Of a stretch of 64,000 nt of DNA, positions 35,410 to 47,928 are shown one piece after another. The position numbers were made by a program, and so were the translations under genes. The notes under the pieces are model-generated. The model was not told the DNA's origin, made no database searches, and worked only from the letters and a program-made list of their open reading frames with translations. The stretch spans positions 3,892,108-3,956,107 of the forward strand of contig CM012955.1 of NCBI GenBank assembly GCA_000181795.3, in the 5' to 3' direction. The DNA comes from Trichinella spiralis (Eukaryota > Nematoda > Enoplea > Trichinellida > Trichinellidae). Position 1 is the first letter of the stretch, and the number at the start of each line of letters is the position of its first letter.

Positions 35410-37462
35410 TTAGCATTCACGTAATAATGTATTCAACTCTTTCACTACGGTTTCCACTTTTCCACGATCAGCTGGATTGATGGAGGTCAGACGAAGAATT
35501 ATCGTTTGAATTGCAAGTGGGATCTCTGGCAACATTTCCAGTGTGTTTCCATTCATTAAATATGAACAAAATTCTGCAGTATTTTCGAAGTTGGCCTTGT
35601 CATGTGGATTAAGTGCGTTGGTGAAGATTTCCCACATCAGAACGCCAAGCATCCACAAATCTGATTGATACGACCACAAACTTTCACTCAACGATTCAGG
35701 GGCGCTCCAGCGAAGAAGAATGCTGGGTAAATCTTTCTCTTTTTCAGATATTGCTTTGCACAGTTTGAAATCGGATAGCTTTGCGGTAGCGTTTTCAAAA
35801 TCTATAAACAGTAGGCAGTTTTTTGCGGCAATATCCCGATGGATCAATTCTGAAAAAATAATCAATAATGTCGTGAAGTTAACTTCCAACGAACCTGCAT
35901 TTTAGAACATTGCTTATAAGAAAAAAACTCGATAAATGATCAATAAGAAACTTTTTTCAAGTACTTTTTGTTTTCAAGTATTTCAAGGCGGAGGCAATTT
36001 GCAGGCAGAATTGAATTTTGCGTTTGATTTTGATCGAACCATTTTTTAGACAATCTTCTAGATTTCCTCTATTGGCATACTCCATTATCATCATTGGAAT
36101 CTCCGCGAACACTGTTATACCAAACGGCTTGATAATGTACGGGCAATCGAGCTGTTGCAATAAACGGTGTTCTGTATACATCATCCCTACAGTGTCTACT
36201 GATGTTACATCTGTTGGGCATTTTATCGCAACTTCATTGTATTTCTTGTTGTGAGTATAAAATCCGTACGATACATTCGAAAAGGATCCCTTAAACAGGT
36301 ACGTTGTTTAGTTTCAATTTGAGTATTAACTAACAAATGTTATTATAATGAATTAACCTTTGCAATGTCATGCCGAATAATCAAGACTTTGTTAGTTTTT
36401 ATTTGCCAGTCGGAAACATTTGCCGCTGTCTTCAGTTGAAATTTTATTCTGTTTTCAATGAACTCTCCACTTTCCATATGATGTGCAATCATATCAGAGA
36501 CCGAATCGAACACTTTGGTTCTTCCGAAACATTTCTAAATAAAAAATGGACATTCAATAGAGTATTTAATCATCGAAATGATATTTGATTTTGTAAAAAT
36601 TTGAAATCCGTCGAAGCAATATAGCTTGCAATGAATATGCTAGGAAATAATTGAAACGGTGAAGTTGTTCAACAAAATTATTCATTGCGCTCCCTCACTT
36701 ACTCCCAATATGCCAACGTGTAACGGATGATGGACAATTTGTCCATAGTAATTGACGGACAGCACTACCGGATTTAGATCACCGCGCTCATTGGTAGTGT
36801 GAACCAAGAAGTAACCGTTTGGTTTGTATTTTAGTATGTCGTTGGCATCCTTTTGTGTCAGGTACCCATGAAAATAGCTTTCATTGTACAGTTGTTTGCG
36901 ATATAATTCCTGAAAAATGAAAAGATTATTTCATCATTATTTGCAACATTATTCATACAGTAGAAGTGTAATAATAATAATAATAATTCAATTCAGTTCC
37001 ATCATCATAGTTCACAATGATTTCAAAAGGATTATTTGAAAAACTTATTAGCGTATTCAGAAAATTTTATAAATATCTTTCTGAAACCTACTCGCATTCG
37101 GTTCCTCGAATTCGATTTACTAGCCGTCAAAACGGAACTTCCATTTCTTGTCATTGTGTCCACTACCTCTGCTTTGGCTGGTTGATTCTGAAAGAAATAA
37201 ATATGTGTTCAGTTGGATAATTATCTAGTTCACATATGCTTGATGCATTACAAAAGTAAATATTCTGTTTATGGAACTGATTTATGAAATTACACTCTCT
37301 TGTTCTATTTATTATCGCACATACCTTTTGCATTGGCTTTACACGGGCATTGGGCTTGTTCGTGTTCGACTGATTTTTCAGTAGAAAGCACGTGTCGTCG
37401 TTGCCTTTATCATCTCTGCAAGGAATGTAAATTCGTGGCTTGTTCTTCCTCTGGTCGTTCAT
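35410..37462 (-). CDS. SH2-domain tyrosine kinase-like protein, array copy B (possible pseudokinase)
   Basis: Six exons (37325-37462, 37092-37187, 36703-36909, 36358-36534, 35965-36289, 35410-35849), 1383 nt, 460 aa, phases consistent. The architecture equals copy A, but the first exon is 28 codons longer. The SH2 domain (YFHGYLTQKDANDIL) again lacks the FLVRES arginine (FLVHTTN). The kinase domain keeps the AIK lysine (K229), TEHRLL glutamate and HRDIAAKN aspartate (D320), but reads DFK instead of DFG (341-343), has loop IAKGSFSNV, and has no tyrosine between DFK and APE. The arginine of HRDxxxRN is Lys here. Lying between two near copies with the same orientation, it is a product of local duplication; function is unknown. 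Open frames and splice sites are intact, so it is not an obvious pseudogene. Confidence 0.85.
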
Positions 37463-39161
37463 GGTTGACAAGCAAAGCAAGCTGAAAACGTTACATGTCA
37501 TTAGCAAAGTCAGTGAAATGCTGCACTTTTGCGTTTAAGCAGTATAAAGGTATCGGCGCTTACCGAGGGCAACCGTCGTCCAGGAGAGCAGGTTTAGAAA
37601 ATGAGTGAAATTTTGTTTCCTGGCTACTTATATAGACATTTAATGCAACGTGTCCTTAAGTTTTAATGTGTGCCTTTTAATGTTATTTTATTTAGAGTTA
37701 CCAAAGTGATTTTCAGGATTGCTTACACGAAGAAAAATTGAACATGGTTTCCATTCAATAATAGAAGATTGCAAAAGTAATAAGTATCACTAATTAAAAT
37801 AATAAGGTTCGGAATTTATTATAGATGAAGCTTTACAAGAAATGACAATGTAATTTCATTTTGTACTCCAATGTTTTACTTTCATGTATAATTTCACAGA
37901 TATAATGTTTTTGTCAAAGTTTCTGTAGGCTGAATTTATGATAAAACGGTTTACTACTTTTATTGTATCCATGGAGAGGATATTTTTTTATAAATTCCCG
38001 TAAATTGAAAAATTGAAATTTTTAGTAGAAAAAACCGATTCCAGGTCGAACTGTATCTTCTGCTTACTGTGCTGTAGATTGAAAAGCCAAATTTACGGCC
38101 AACTTGATTTTCATTTATCTGAGTCATTTTTCAGGTGTAAAATTTCCATGAATTTTATACCACGTGATGAAATTGTGCAACGATTTTCAAACAACATCTT
38201 TGTAGGCTTTTGAAGCAGCAGTTCTAATTCATTCATCTGCTGACATTTACAACTTACCTACTTGCACCTACCATTACTATATAGTGAGTTGCATTAATAA
38301 TTTTGATGACCAAAATCGAGATATGTTATGACATGCAAAGTTATTTATTGAAACCATTTTAGACTGTTGCTAAACTTCACACTTAATTCGTTTTTGTCTA
38401 GTTTAGATGATGAAATGGAATGTTTGTTTCATACGTTTGTAAATCCATGTAGATGATTTTTTAGATGCTAAAATCAAAGAAATCAGTGCTGAGAAAAGCG
38501 CTTATTTTACAAAAGATCAACTACAGCATTCCACATTAATTGCACCAAAACACAAGTAGACGACAATGCCTGTAAAACCTATTTGAACACGTGAAATGTT
38601 TCATTAAAAGGCAGATATTCTGCTGATCACGGTAACTTTGATAAAATAGCATTTTTGTTCAAGTTCATAATTTGTTTTCATTGTAAATGGAAGTGGAGGA
38701 TTGCGGTTCAGGATTTTGTATAATATTGATGATAGATTTCCAAAACGTAGTTAAATCAACTGTAATGTTCGACAGGTGATTTATACATGTATTGCAAATT
38801 TGGGTATTTTGCCAAGTTGTATAATAATATGTAATTTTCTGCATTTGCGTTTGTATAATTTTTGGTGCAGCTGAGAACAAAAAGTATGAATTTCCGTTTT
38901 ATCGCTAATCGGAGACAATGAATACAAAAATATTTTGACCATTTTATTTGATGAATTTCAAAAATCATAATTAATAGTGATGATGATGATGATGATAATA
39001 ATAATAATAGTTGTAATAGTGATAATGATAATAATAGTTGCTACTTTCAGTTTAATCAGTTTGAGTTTTGAAGAAAAGATTGTTCAATGATTACTTTGAT
39101 AAATAAGGTGAAGTTTGAAGAGATGACTCTTCGATCAGTAATAAATTCTTGTGTGTTGCAT
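37463..39161. other. 5' leader and promoter of kinase copy B plus 3' flank of copy C
   Basis: Same organisation as 33696-35409: a spliced leader intron just upstream of the start codon, a TATA-like box near 37627-37634, then the 3' flank of copy C with a GAT/AAT tract at 38968-39045. No other coding sequence seen. Confidence 0.6.
37627..37634 (-). promoter_or_regulatory. TATA-like box of kinase copy B
   Basis: The minus strand reads TATATAAG at the position equivalent to the TATA-like boxes of the other two copies. Confidence 0.45.
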
Positions 39162-41234
39162 TTAGCATTCATTTAATAAAGCAGTCAACTCTTGTACGAC
39201 GGTTTCCAGTTCTCCTCGCTCAGCTGGATTAATCGAGTTCAAGCGAAGAATTATCGTTTGAATTTCAAGTGGGATCTCTGGCAACATTTCCAGTGTGTTT
39301 CCATTCATTAAATATGAACAAAATTCTGCAGTATTTTCGAAGTTGGCCTGGTCATGTGGATTAAGTGCGTTGGTGAAGATTTCCCACATCAGAACGCCGA
39401 ACATCCACAAATCTGATTCAAATGACCACAAACATTCACGCAACGATTCAGGAGCGCTCCAGCGAAGAGAAATGTAAGGCATATCTTCCTCTTCTTCCGT
39501 TATTTCTTTGCACAAATTGAAATCAGACAGCTTTGCGATGATTTTATGAGTGCTTTTGAACACCAAGCAATTTCTTGCGGCAATATCACGATGGATCAAG
39601 TCTAAAAAAATAATAAATCTTGAAATAATCTATTGCTTCTTGCAATTAATTGTAATTGTAATTGATAATTTTGCATTCGAATGCTGATTATAATTAAAAA
39701 TACGTGATAAATAATAAGTAAAAGAAAACATTTTCAAGTACTTTTTCTTTTCAAATACTGCAAAGCAGACGCTATTTGCAAGCAGAACTTGAATTTACGC
39801 TTGATTTTTATCGAATAATCGTTTAGATAATGGAGAAGACTTCCTCCATTAGCATACTCCATTACCATCATTGGAATCTCCGTGAACACTGTTATACCAA
39901 ACGGCTTGATAATGTACGGGCAATCGAGCTGTTGTAATAAACGGTGTTCTGTATACATCATCCCAACTGTGTCTACCTCTGCTACTTCCTTTGGGCATTT
40001 TGCTGCAGCTTCGATGTATTTTCCGTTGTCAACATGAAGTGCAAACGTTACATTCGAAAAACATCCCTTAAACAGGTGCGTTGTTTTATTTTAACTGCTG
40101 AACGTTAACTATGAGATATTGTATTGCATTTACCGTTCCAATAATGTTCTTCATAATTATCACATTTTCAGTTTTGATTTGCCAATCACAAAGATTTGCC
40201 GGAGCAATCAGCCGAAAGTTTATACTGTCATCAATGAACTGTCCGCTTTGCACATGATGTTCAATTATATGTGAAACGGTCTCGAACATCCTGTTCGCTG
40301 TGTAGCATTTCTAAATTAAAAATGTAAATTTCACAAAGTGATTGAGCATGAAAATGATAATAACTGTATGTGTGAAAATTTAAAATCGGTTAAAACAATG
40401 CTCCTTGTAATGTGCTTTGAAATAGTTGAAATGGTGAAATTGTTAGGCTAAATTATTCATAGCTGACACTTACTCCCGTTACGCCTACTTCCAACGTATG
40501 ATGGATAACGTCTGCATAGTGCTTGACGGACAGTACAACCGGATTCAGAAAACCGCACTCATTTGTAACGTGAACCAAGAAGTAACCGCTCGGTTGGTAT
40601 TTCAGTATTTCAGTTGCATCCTTGAGTGGCAGGTAACCATGATAAAACCTTTCATTCATCAAAACTTTTTGATAATATTCCTGCAATTTGAAAAAATTTA
40701 CTTTATTATTAATATCTAATTTATTCATTCTTTTATAATACAATAATAATAGTAATAGTAATTTAATTTAATTATATCATCGTAGTCAACAGTAATTTAA
40801 AAAATTTTATTTAAAATATATTTCACATATTTAGCAAATTTTAATTATATTTTTTGTAAACTTACCCTGATTGGGTTCGGCTTCGTTCTGTACAGTGTTG
40901 AATTTGAACATCTACGTACTGTTACTTCCTCCACTTCTATTTTGGACAATTGGCTCTTAAAAAATGAGCAAATGTACATTTGGATACTTATTTACTTTAT
41001 AAATGACTGATGCATTTTTCTGGTGAACATGCTGTTTATACAACTGATTTATGAAATTTTGAATTTGTTGTTCTGATTGTTTTCCGTACATACCGTTTCT
41101 GTTGACATTGTCATGTCCTCGCTGGATTCGTTGGAATGATTTTCAGCTTCGTAGCTCGTTTTTTTGACTCCTTTATTATCCTTTACTGTATCTGCAACGA
41201 ACGTGCTCTTTTTTCTTGTTGTTCTTTCGGTCAT
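39162..41234 (-). CDS. SH2-domain tyrosine kinase-like protein, array copy C (possible pseudokinase)
   Basis: Six exons (41094-41234, 40866-40955, 40474-40680, 40134-40310, 39742-40066, 39162-39601), 1380 nt, 459 aa, phases consistent. The N-terminus (MTERTTRKKSTFVADTV) differs from copies A and B and is Ser/Thr/Glu-rich. The SH2 domain has FLVHVTN instead of FLVRES. The kinase loop IGTGCFSNV keeps the first two glycines, the lysine sits in AAAKCP (K228), HRDIAARN is kept (D319), and DFG is DFN (340-342). The stretch before APE has one tyrosine (MPYISLRW), unlike A and B. It lies nearest to the divergently transcribed RIOK1 gene. It is the oldest-looking copy by sequence divergence. Function unknown; Fer-like kinase ancestry is inferred from the SH2-kinase order and C-lobe motifs. 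Confidence 0.85.
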
Positions 41235-42312
41235 TTATGGTTGACAAGCAAAGCAAGCTGAAAAAGTTATATGTCATTAGCAAAATCAGTGAAATATTAC
41301 ACTGCGATTAAACAGTATTAAAGCATCAGCGCTTACCGAAGACAACCGTCGAGGAGGAAAGCGGGCTTAACAAATGAGTGCAATTTCTTTGCTAGCTATT
41401 TATATGAACATTTAATGCTACGTGTCCTTAAGTTTAAATTTTAATGTTTTGCCTTTTAATGTTATTTTATTTAGAGTGAACGAAGTGATGTTCAGGAATG
41501 CTTAAACGAAGAAAAATCGAATATGGTTTCCATTCGATAATAGAAGATTGCAAAAGTAATAATAAGTAGCATTAATTAAAATGTTCTTTTTTCATGAATC
41601 TTTCTTTAGACAGAGTTTTACAAGAAATAACGATGTAATTTGATTTTGTACTTCATGTTTTACTTTACGTTAAAATTTCACGGGTGTAATGTCGTAATTT
41701 TTGTCGAACTTTCTATAGGCCGAATTCATAACAAAACTGTTTGCTACTTTTGTCATATTTATCTGAGAAAATGTTTTTTATGAATTCTTTTTTTATATTG
41801 AAACATTGAAATTTTTCATAGAAAAAACCGATTCCAGGCAGAACTGTATTTTCCGCTTGTATGCGGTTGGTCAGATTGGAGATATCTATTTAAAATTACT
41901 TCAACATTATACGCCCCATTAGCATTTTGTATTTTCTGCGCAGGTTAATTTAATTTTACGTTTCGCAGCAGCTTCACAGATATGCAATATATTATGAAAA
42001 CGTCAGGGCAGCCCACCGATAAAACATCAACACATTCAGTCCCTAGGCTTCTTCTGCATTGTTATGAACGGTCAGAATAATGTTGAATGAAAAATATTTT
42101 AAAGATTAATTATATCATGATATAATCAAAGCAGTTTATTTTATTTTATTTTATTTCATTTATCAATGATTTTCAGTCAATCAGTAAATAACCGTTCCCA
42201 TTTCACATAAGTATGCTTGATTTTTCTTTATATACTGTAATTTTTATTATTTTCTTTCTGTTAAAAATTGGTCGTTCGATATTTCTCTACTGCTGTAGAA
42301 AAGTGGTCTGGA
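41235..42312. other. Divergent promoter region between kinase copy C and RIOK1
   Basis: The left part (to about 41880) is the unit C 5' flank, with a leader intron and a TATA-like box near 41397-41406 on the minus strand. The right part is unique AT-rich sequence with a TTTTA repeat near 42138-42160, upstream of RIOK1. No additional gene seen. Confidence 0.6.
41397..41406 (-). promoter_or_regulatory. TATA-like box of kinase copy C
   Basis: The minus strand reads ATATAAATAG at the position corresponding to the boxes of copies A and B. Confidence 0.45.
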
Positions 42313-45300
42313 ATGGATCTTACGAAAAATTTAGCGAGTTTGACTTTAGGTAACAGTCGTTTTTAAGTTATTTGAGTGGGTTTGCTGTGTTTTGCTTAAT
42401 CTGAAGGAAAAGCTGTTGTTTATTATTGTTTGACTAAACTTTAATGATGCATTTTGAATGTTTTTTTTTCAGTTTTTAATAATTCTTTATCTGTTGATTA
42501 ATTTATTTTGTAATTTCGTTTTATTTTAAAGTTGAACTTGATTTCTAATTCTCATTGAACTTTTTACATCTTCTATTGTATGTACATCTAGATTCCGAGA
42601 AGTCCATTTCTTCTTTTGGTGATCAAAAAGCGGTAATTATGTTTTTAACTGAAAAACAGTAATGAAAGGTTGATTCTTTTAATGAATCAATGATTTTAGA
42701 TGGATGATTCTGATGTCGTGTGCGCTCATGATGGTGTTAGTAATTGCTGATTATGATAAGTGTTGAACCTTACAGTGTAATGTTTTTTCAATTTCAGGAG
42801 GAAAAGGATGAAAATGTAACATCCGGTGACGCGAGAGATTTCTCTGGTTAGCATATTTGGAAATTTCTGAAATCTAATATATAATAATGAGAATTTAATT
42901 AATTCTCTTCAGAAGATGTTGAAGAGTCGAAGCTGAACAAAAACATGCGACAGGCGTTGGAAATTCATGAGCGAAATACTGATGAAAATAAGTATTTATG
43001 TTTTTTTTTATAATTAAGCCATTTTAATTATAATTTTATAACTGACGTGCAAATTTTATAACTTAGTTGTAGTAACTTTGTTTTGTTGTATATTTTTAAT
43101 TGAAGCAAAATGTTTACCGAGCTTGTATTGCATGAAAAAACAGCTTTATCTAGTTTTAGTCAATGACTGCTAATGCTATTTTATTTGAATGAATTTTTAA
43201 AATATTAATCTTATTCATTGAATTCAGTTTCACATCTCATTTACGGTATTGTTTGGTATTGGAAATATTTTAATATGAGTTGATTAATTGTGCAAATGAA
43301 TGATGAATATTTGAACAGTTACTTGTTTTAATGTCTAAGTTAAACTGTTTTTTAGAAATACTATATTTTAATGTTTTAATATTAGAAATTTTTTTAAAGT
43401 CAGTTATTCTTATTTTAAACTGTTTTTTAGAAGCATTTGTATTATGTTATATTTTAATTATTTTTCCGTTGTATGAAAATATTCCCAAAATAAAATGAAA
43501 ATGGCCGAATTGAGTTTTTTGTTTCGGCAAGCAGAATGATAAATAACATTCGAACAGCATACTGTAATATGTAATGTAGGATAATTAGGTTGTATTATTT
43601 TGTTTTGATTTGAGAATGGAATTTGTACGACATTGATATTTTTTACTACAGGAATTTGTACAATATTGATATTTTTAAATTTTATGAATTTTTTGTTTTG
43701 TTAGGCATCGTATTCGAGACAAGCAGGATCGTGCCACGGCGGAATTAGCACTTGATTTACGCACCCGTATGAATATATTCAAATTGATACAGCGTGGTTA
43801 TATCACTGCAGTTCACGGATGCATTAGCACTGGTAAGGAAGCCAATGTTTATCGTGCGTCCAGTAAACGTGGGGATGTGGCCGTTAAAGTAAGCATATTA
43901 GCTGTTTTGATGTTTGCTTGAAGTTAGGTTTTTTAAGGTGTATCGAACAAGTGTGATGACTTTCAAAGATCGTGACAGATATATATCTTCAGAATTTCGG
44001 TATGAGTTTTTTTGGGCTGTACAATATGACATTATTTATTTAGTTATCGCCGTGGTTATTGTCGTAAAAATCCTCGTAAAAAAATAAAAGTATGGGCAGA
44101 GAAGGAATACAGAAATTTGAAGCGAATCGACAAAGTGGATATTGCGTGTCCGGCACCGTTGGCTCAGTTGGAAAATGTTGTGTTGATGAAATTTCTTGGA
44201 GAGAAGGAGTTAGAATTTGATAAATTTATTTACAATATAACTGACATTTTTGATTTTGTTAGGAAGCCGTCTCCGTTGCTTAAAGATGTCAAACTTTCTG
44301 CAATGGAGTGGGATTATCATTATCAAGAAATTTGCATGACACTGCGCTCTTTGTTTAACAAGTGTAAATTGGTGCACGCTGATCTGAGCGAGTACAACAT
44401 CATGTAATGTGATTTTTGAGAATTGGTTTATTGAATGATAATGGATATACATTTTGCAGCTTTCATAACATGCAGCTGTTCATCATTGATGTAGCACAAG
44501 CTGTGGAGCATGACGATAGTTATGCGTTGGAATTTTTGCGAAGAGATTGCAAACAGTTGAACAGTAACTGAACGTCGAATATAATTTTTTTGGTATATTT
44601 TAGTAATTTTTTGAATGTAATTATAGAATTTTTTTCCAAACGCGGTGTCACAGTTTTGACCGTGAAAGAGCTATTTCAATTTGTAACTGATCCAATTGTT
44701 AAAGAGGATGAAGCTTACTTTAAATTCCTCGAATTGTTGGAATTTCGTCAAAAGCAGAACTCTTTGTCCGATAAGGATGCCGCTAAGGAAGCTGTGGATG
44801 AAGAAGTTTGAATTTGTTTTTCTAAACTATATACAACAGTGTAATGCATTGAATTTAGGTTTTCAATTTGGTGCACATTGAACAAAAATTGTCTGAGGTT
44901 CTTACTTTTGAAAAAGATTACGAATCAGTTCAAGCGGGAGAGCAATTGGATGTACATGATATTATTATTATTGGAGAAAAACGTTTTAATCTTGAATTTA
45001 ATTTTTCAAAAATTCTTTCAGGTATTTTATCCAGTAGTTACAGGAATGAAAGATGATTTGACTGGCGCAAAAGTATCGGAAAATTCATCGTCTGATTTGA
45101 GTGATGAATGGGTTGTTGTTGGAGGAGAAGAAGCAGCGGCGTCGAAGAAGGCTAGCTCGGCTACGGAATGTTTCGGAAAAGGTCCATCTGTATCGTTGAA
45201 TCTTCGTCAACGGGATGAATCTCCCAACACCAAGAAGGTGAGAATTTGTTCAAGTAATCGATTGCGAAATATTATTATAAGTTTATGATTTTCAGGCACG

Positions 45301-45406
45301 AAAAAAGTTGGTTAAGTTTGAACAACGCCAGAAGCGTCAGGAAAAGTTGAGAAAGTACTATAAGAAGCGAAAGCAAACGCTGAGCAAGTTGGCAAAACGA
45401 AAGTAA
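42313..45406 (+). CDS. riok-1: RIO-type serine kinase/ATPase 1 (RIOK1)
   Basis: Thirteen exons (42313-42349, 42592-42632, 42700-42735, 42798-42846, 42913-42991, 43705-43888, 43938-43999, 44044-44403, 44460-44563, 44627-44805, 44859-44951, 45022-45237, 45296-45406) total 1551 nt, 516 aa, with consistent phases. RIOK1 is an atypical protein kinase/ATPase needed for late cytoplasmic maturation of the 40S ribosomal subunit. Visible motifs are: ATP loop STGKEANVYRA; lysine in DVAVKVYRTS; RIO helix KVWAEKEYRNLKRI; catalytic LVHADLSEYNI; metal-binding FIIDVAQAVEHD (human IDVSQSVEHD), then ALEFLRRDC; and KELFQFVTDP. The acidic N-terminus is encoded by five tiny exons, and the C-terminus is highly basic (KKLVKFEQRQKRQEKLRKYY), as in the family. 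The start ATG gives a family-like N-terminal length. Confidence 0.94.
42992..43704 (+). other. Largest intron of RIOK1
   Basis: A 713 bp AT-rich intron separating the small N-terminal exons from the RIO domain. It contains short imperfect repeats around TTTTAGAAATA and TTTAATATTAG near 43350-43440. No coding signal. Confidence 0.7.
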
Positions 45407-45562
45407 AATTTCTTGAAGTCGAAATTATTTCTAAATGAGGTGAAAAGAAGCTTGGAATTAAACCTTGATGAAAATGTATGGTTTTTTTACTGAATTGTTT
45501 GTTTGTGTTCAGTATCCAGTTTTGTAGCTTGTTTAGGGGAGGGAGGAGGGTGATATAAGTGA

Positions 45563-45593
<31 letters not shown>

Positions 45594-47928
45594 TATTTAT
45601 TAGTGATGTAGCTCTGAAATGATGTTTTTGTTGAAGTATTTGCATCATAACTGCAATGCAGGTGGCGAAGCGTTTATATTTGTTTAGGGTAACTGTTAAG
45701 CAAAGTTTTATGCTGATCAGAAAGCAAAATATACGAACGGATACTTTTGCGATTGAATAGAAAAGCACTTGTGCTTTGTAAGAGCGTGAATGAAATCAGC
45801 ACAATGCATTCGCTTGAAAGCGCGTTGCATTTTTCTCATTTAAACAAACAATACAAGATGGGGACAAGCTTGTTGTCTCCAGACAGGCCAGGCAACTGCA
45901 GTTGAGAAAATTTTTCCGTCGAAAGCTGGTTCATAAAAGCCGCAAAAAGAATTTATTTCAGTGCGGATTTTTTTTTCAAAAGTTTGTTCTAAGCTGAACG
46001 CTGAACAAATATGCGAATGCTTTGTTCAAGGGGTTGTTGTTTCTGAAACGAAATTGATCATCCTCTGCGGGCTATATACATATATATATATATATATATA
46101 TGCTTTGCAGAATTTTTGCTAAACTTTAATTTTTTATGACTCAGTGCATTTAAAACGTTTGCATGGAATTTCTGAAGCATCTGGAAGAAGAAAATAAAAT
46201 GCGGAACAATGAAACTACGCTTTGAAACGAAAATATTAAAAAAAAATACATCTTACTGGCACATCGGTGATGGAATTTCATTTTATTTTCAGTTTTGAAC
46301 ACTATGAACTTTGAAAAAGTGCTATCTGATTGCAGCTTCCGCGTTTTACTGAATAATAATAATGATAATAATGGTCTAAAGCTGTGCATGGTTTTTTATG
46401 TTGTGAAAAAAAAATACTTTTGCAATTGTTCTGTTGGCCTATTGAATAAGTATCAATTTCCCTTTGTTGTTGAATCGAATGGTACGGTGCTATAGCTTTG
46501 CTTTTAACGATGGGTTTTTACTTGTTCAATTTTGAACTTTAAAGTGGAAAATGATTGAACAGATGACCAAGCCCAACAATATCACGCGATTTCGTAAATT
46601 ACAAACAGACAAGCAACAGGTCAAGGAAGCGATCAATTTGTGTTTAATTATTAAATTTATTTATAGCTCATCGGCTGAGGATGATCATTTGATCGCATTT
46701 TAATTTAAAGGTGGAACAAAGTGTTGTCTTATCTTATTTTTCTATTCAAATACGCCGTCCTTTGCCTCGTTCGAAAAAGCTCATTTGTAAAATTGACTTG
46801 CTGAAAGCAGAAATCCGGCCATGGCCGACAACCTTTCTCTGATTCATCGCATCGCAACCTTCGGGCAACTGCATCACTTCACATTTGCGATCATTTATTC
46901 TCTTCTGCTTTTCTTTTTTGATTATGAAACGCTAATTTTCAAACATTCAGTTCCACTTGACAGGCAGTGCAGAAATTTATTTTCTCGCTGATGCGGTCTG
47001 CGTTTGCAGACATTCAATTAATTCGCTGCTCAATGAACCGTTTGTTGATAAGTACTGATTGGACCTTTTTGAATCAGGGCACATAATGCTGCAATCTTGA
47101 GTTGCAAATTGAAACAAAACTTTCCACCCAAGTCAGATGAAAAACCACGATTAATGAATGAATGAATGCTTAAAGGAACCTGTAAAAATTCAATTCTGAT
47201 TTCTGAAATATTCAACTAACATGTATGCAATCAATATTATATGGTTACAAGTGAAAATTATAATACCATTCAACCAATACAAAGCATAAACATTTTTTGT
47301 TTTCATTTAAATCAAATTTCACTAGTTATACATATATATATATTTGCCTATTTATATTAATAATAAATATTTTCACATTTTTATTCATCATACATTCAAT
47401 ATTTATTTGAAAACAAAATAAGTTTAATGAAAAAGTATCAAAATGTGAAAGATAAAGCACTGCAGCTCATATGTCATAATAAATTAGTGTAAAATAGAGT
47501 TGATGTAGTAAATTGAAATTCAAAACAATAATGTTGATATTCTTTTTACTTTGAGTTTGATGTTGAAGTACTGAACCGCTGCTTAAACTGTGAATCGGAA
47601 ATCCGGGTTTGAAATGCTCTCATGTTGAATGAGCGTAAATATGTTATATTGATAGAATTTTAAAATCACAAATTATACTTATGCATGTAGATTACGGAAA
47701 TTTACTTTCAAATAAATTCATCGTCAATCCAACGTAGAAGAGTGCAGTTTGCGGAATACGGTAATTTGCATGTTCTTGATCATCATACAGTAATACCGCT
47801 GGTAGGTGAATTGACGAATAGCGCTCGATTGGGCATCATCATCACCAGTTTCGAAACAACTCAAAGTTGCTCTGGCTTCAAGTACTCGTCGAGCTGTGCC
47901 ATACACTGTGAAATCGTTGAGCAACAGC
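45407..47928. other. Intergenic region between RIOK1 and laminin alpha
   Basis: About 2.5 kb with the 3' flank of RIOK1 and the promoter and leader of the laminin gene. It holds an ATT trinucleotide run at about 45564-45602, a TA run at about 46077-46101 and another near 47334-47342. Several 60-97 codon open frames have no recognisable similarity. Confidence 0.55.
45564..45602. repeat. ATT trinucleotide microsatellite
   Basis: ATT run in the 3' flank of RIOK1. Confidence 0.8.

Larger units (their letters stand above)
34320..38091. repeat. Tandem segmental duplication, unit B
   Basis: Middle unit of the array. It is collinear with units A and C through the kinase gene, introns and flanks, with small indels. 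Introns and N-lobe exons are closest to unit A, whereas part of the C-lobe exon is closest to unit C. Confidence 0.8.
38092..41880. repeat. Tandem segmental duplication, unit C
   Basis: Third and most diverged unit. Similarity to the 5' flank of the other units ends near 41860-41885, where unique sequence leading to RIOK1 begins. The intron before the last kinase exon is longer than and different from those of units A and B. Confidence 0.78.

Noticed and set aside
30640-41880. A transposable element as the source of the 3.7-kb repeats
   Set aside because: The units are strictly head to tail, carry a spliced host-type gene each, and show no terminal repeats, target-site duplications, transposase or reverse transcriptase.
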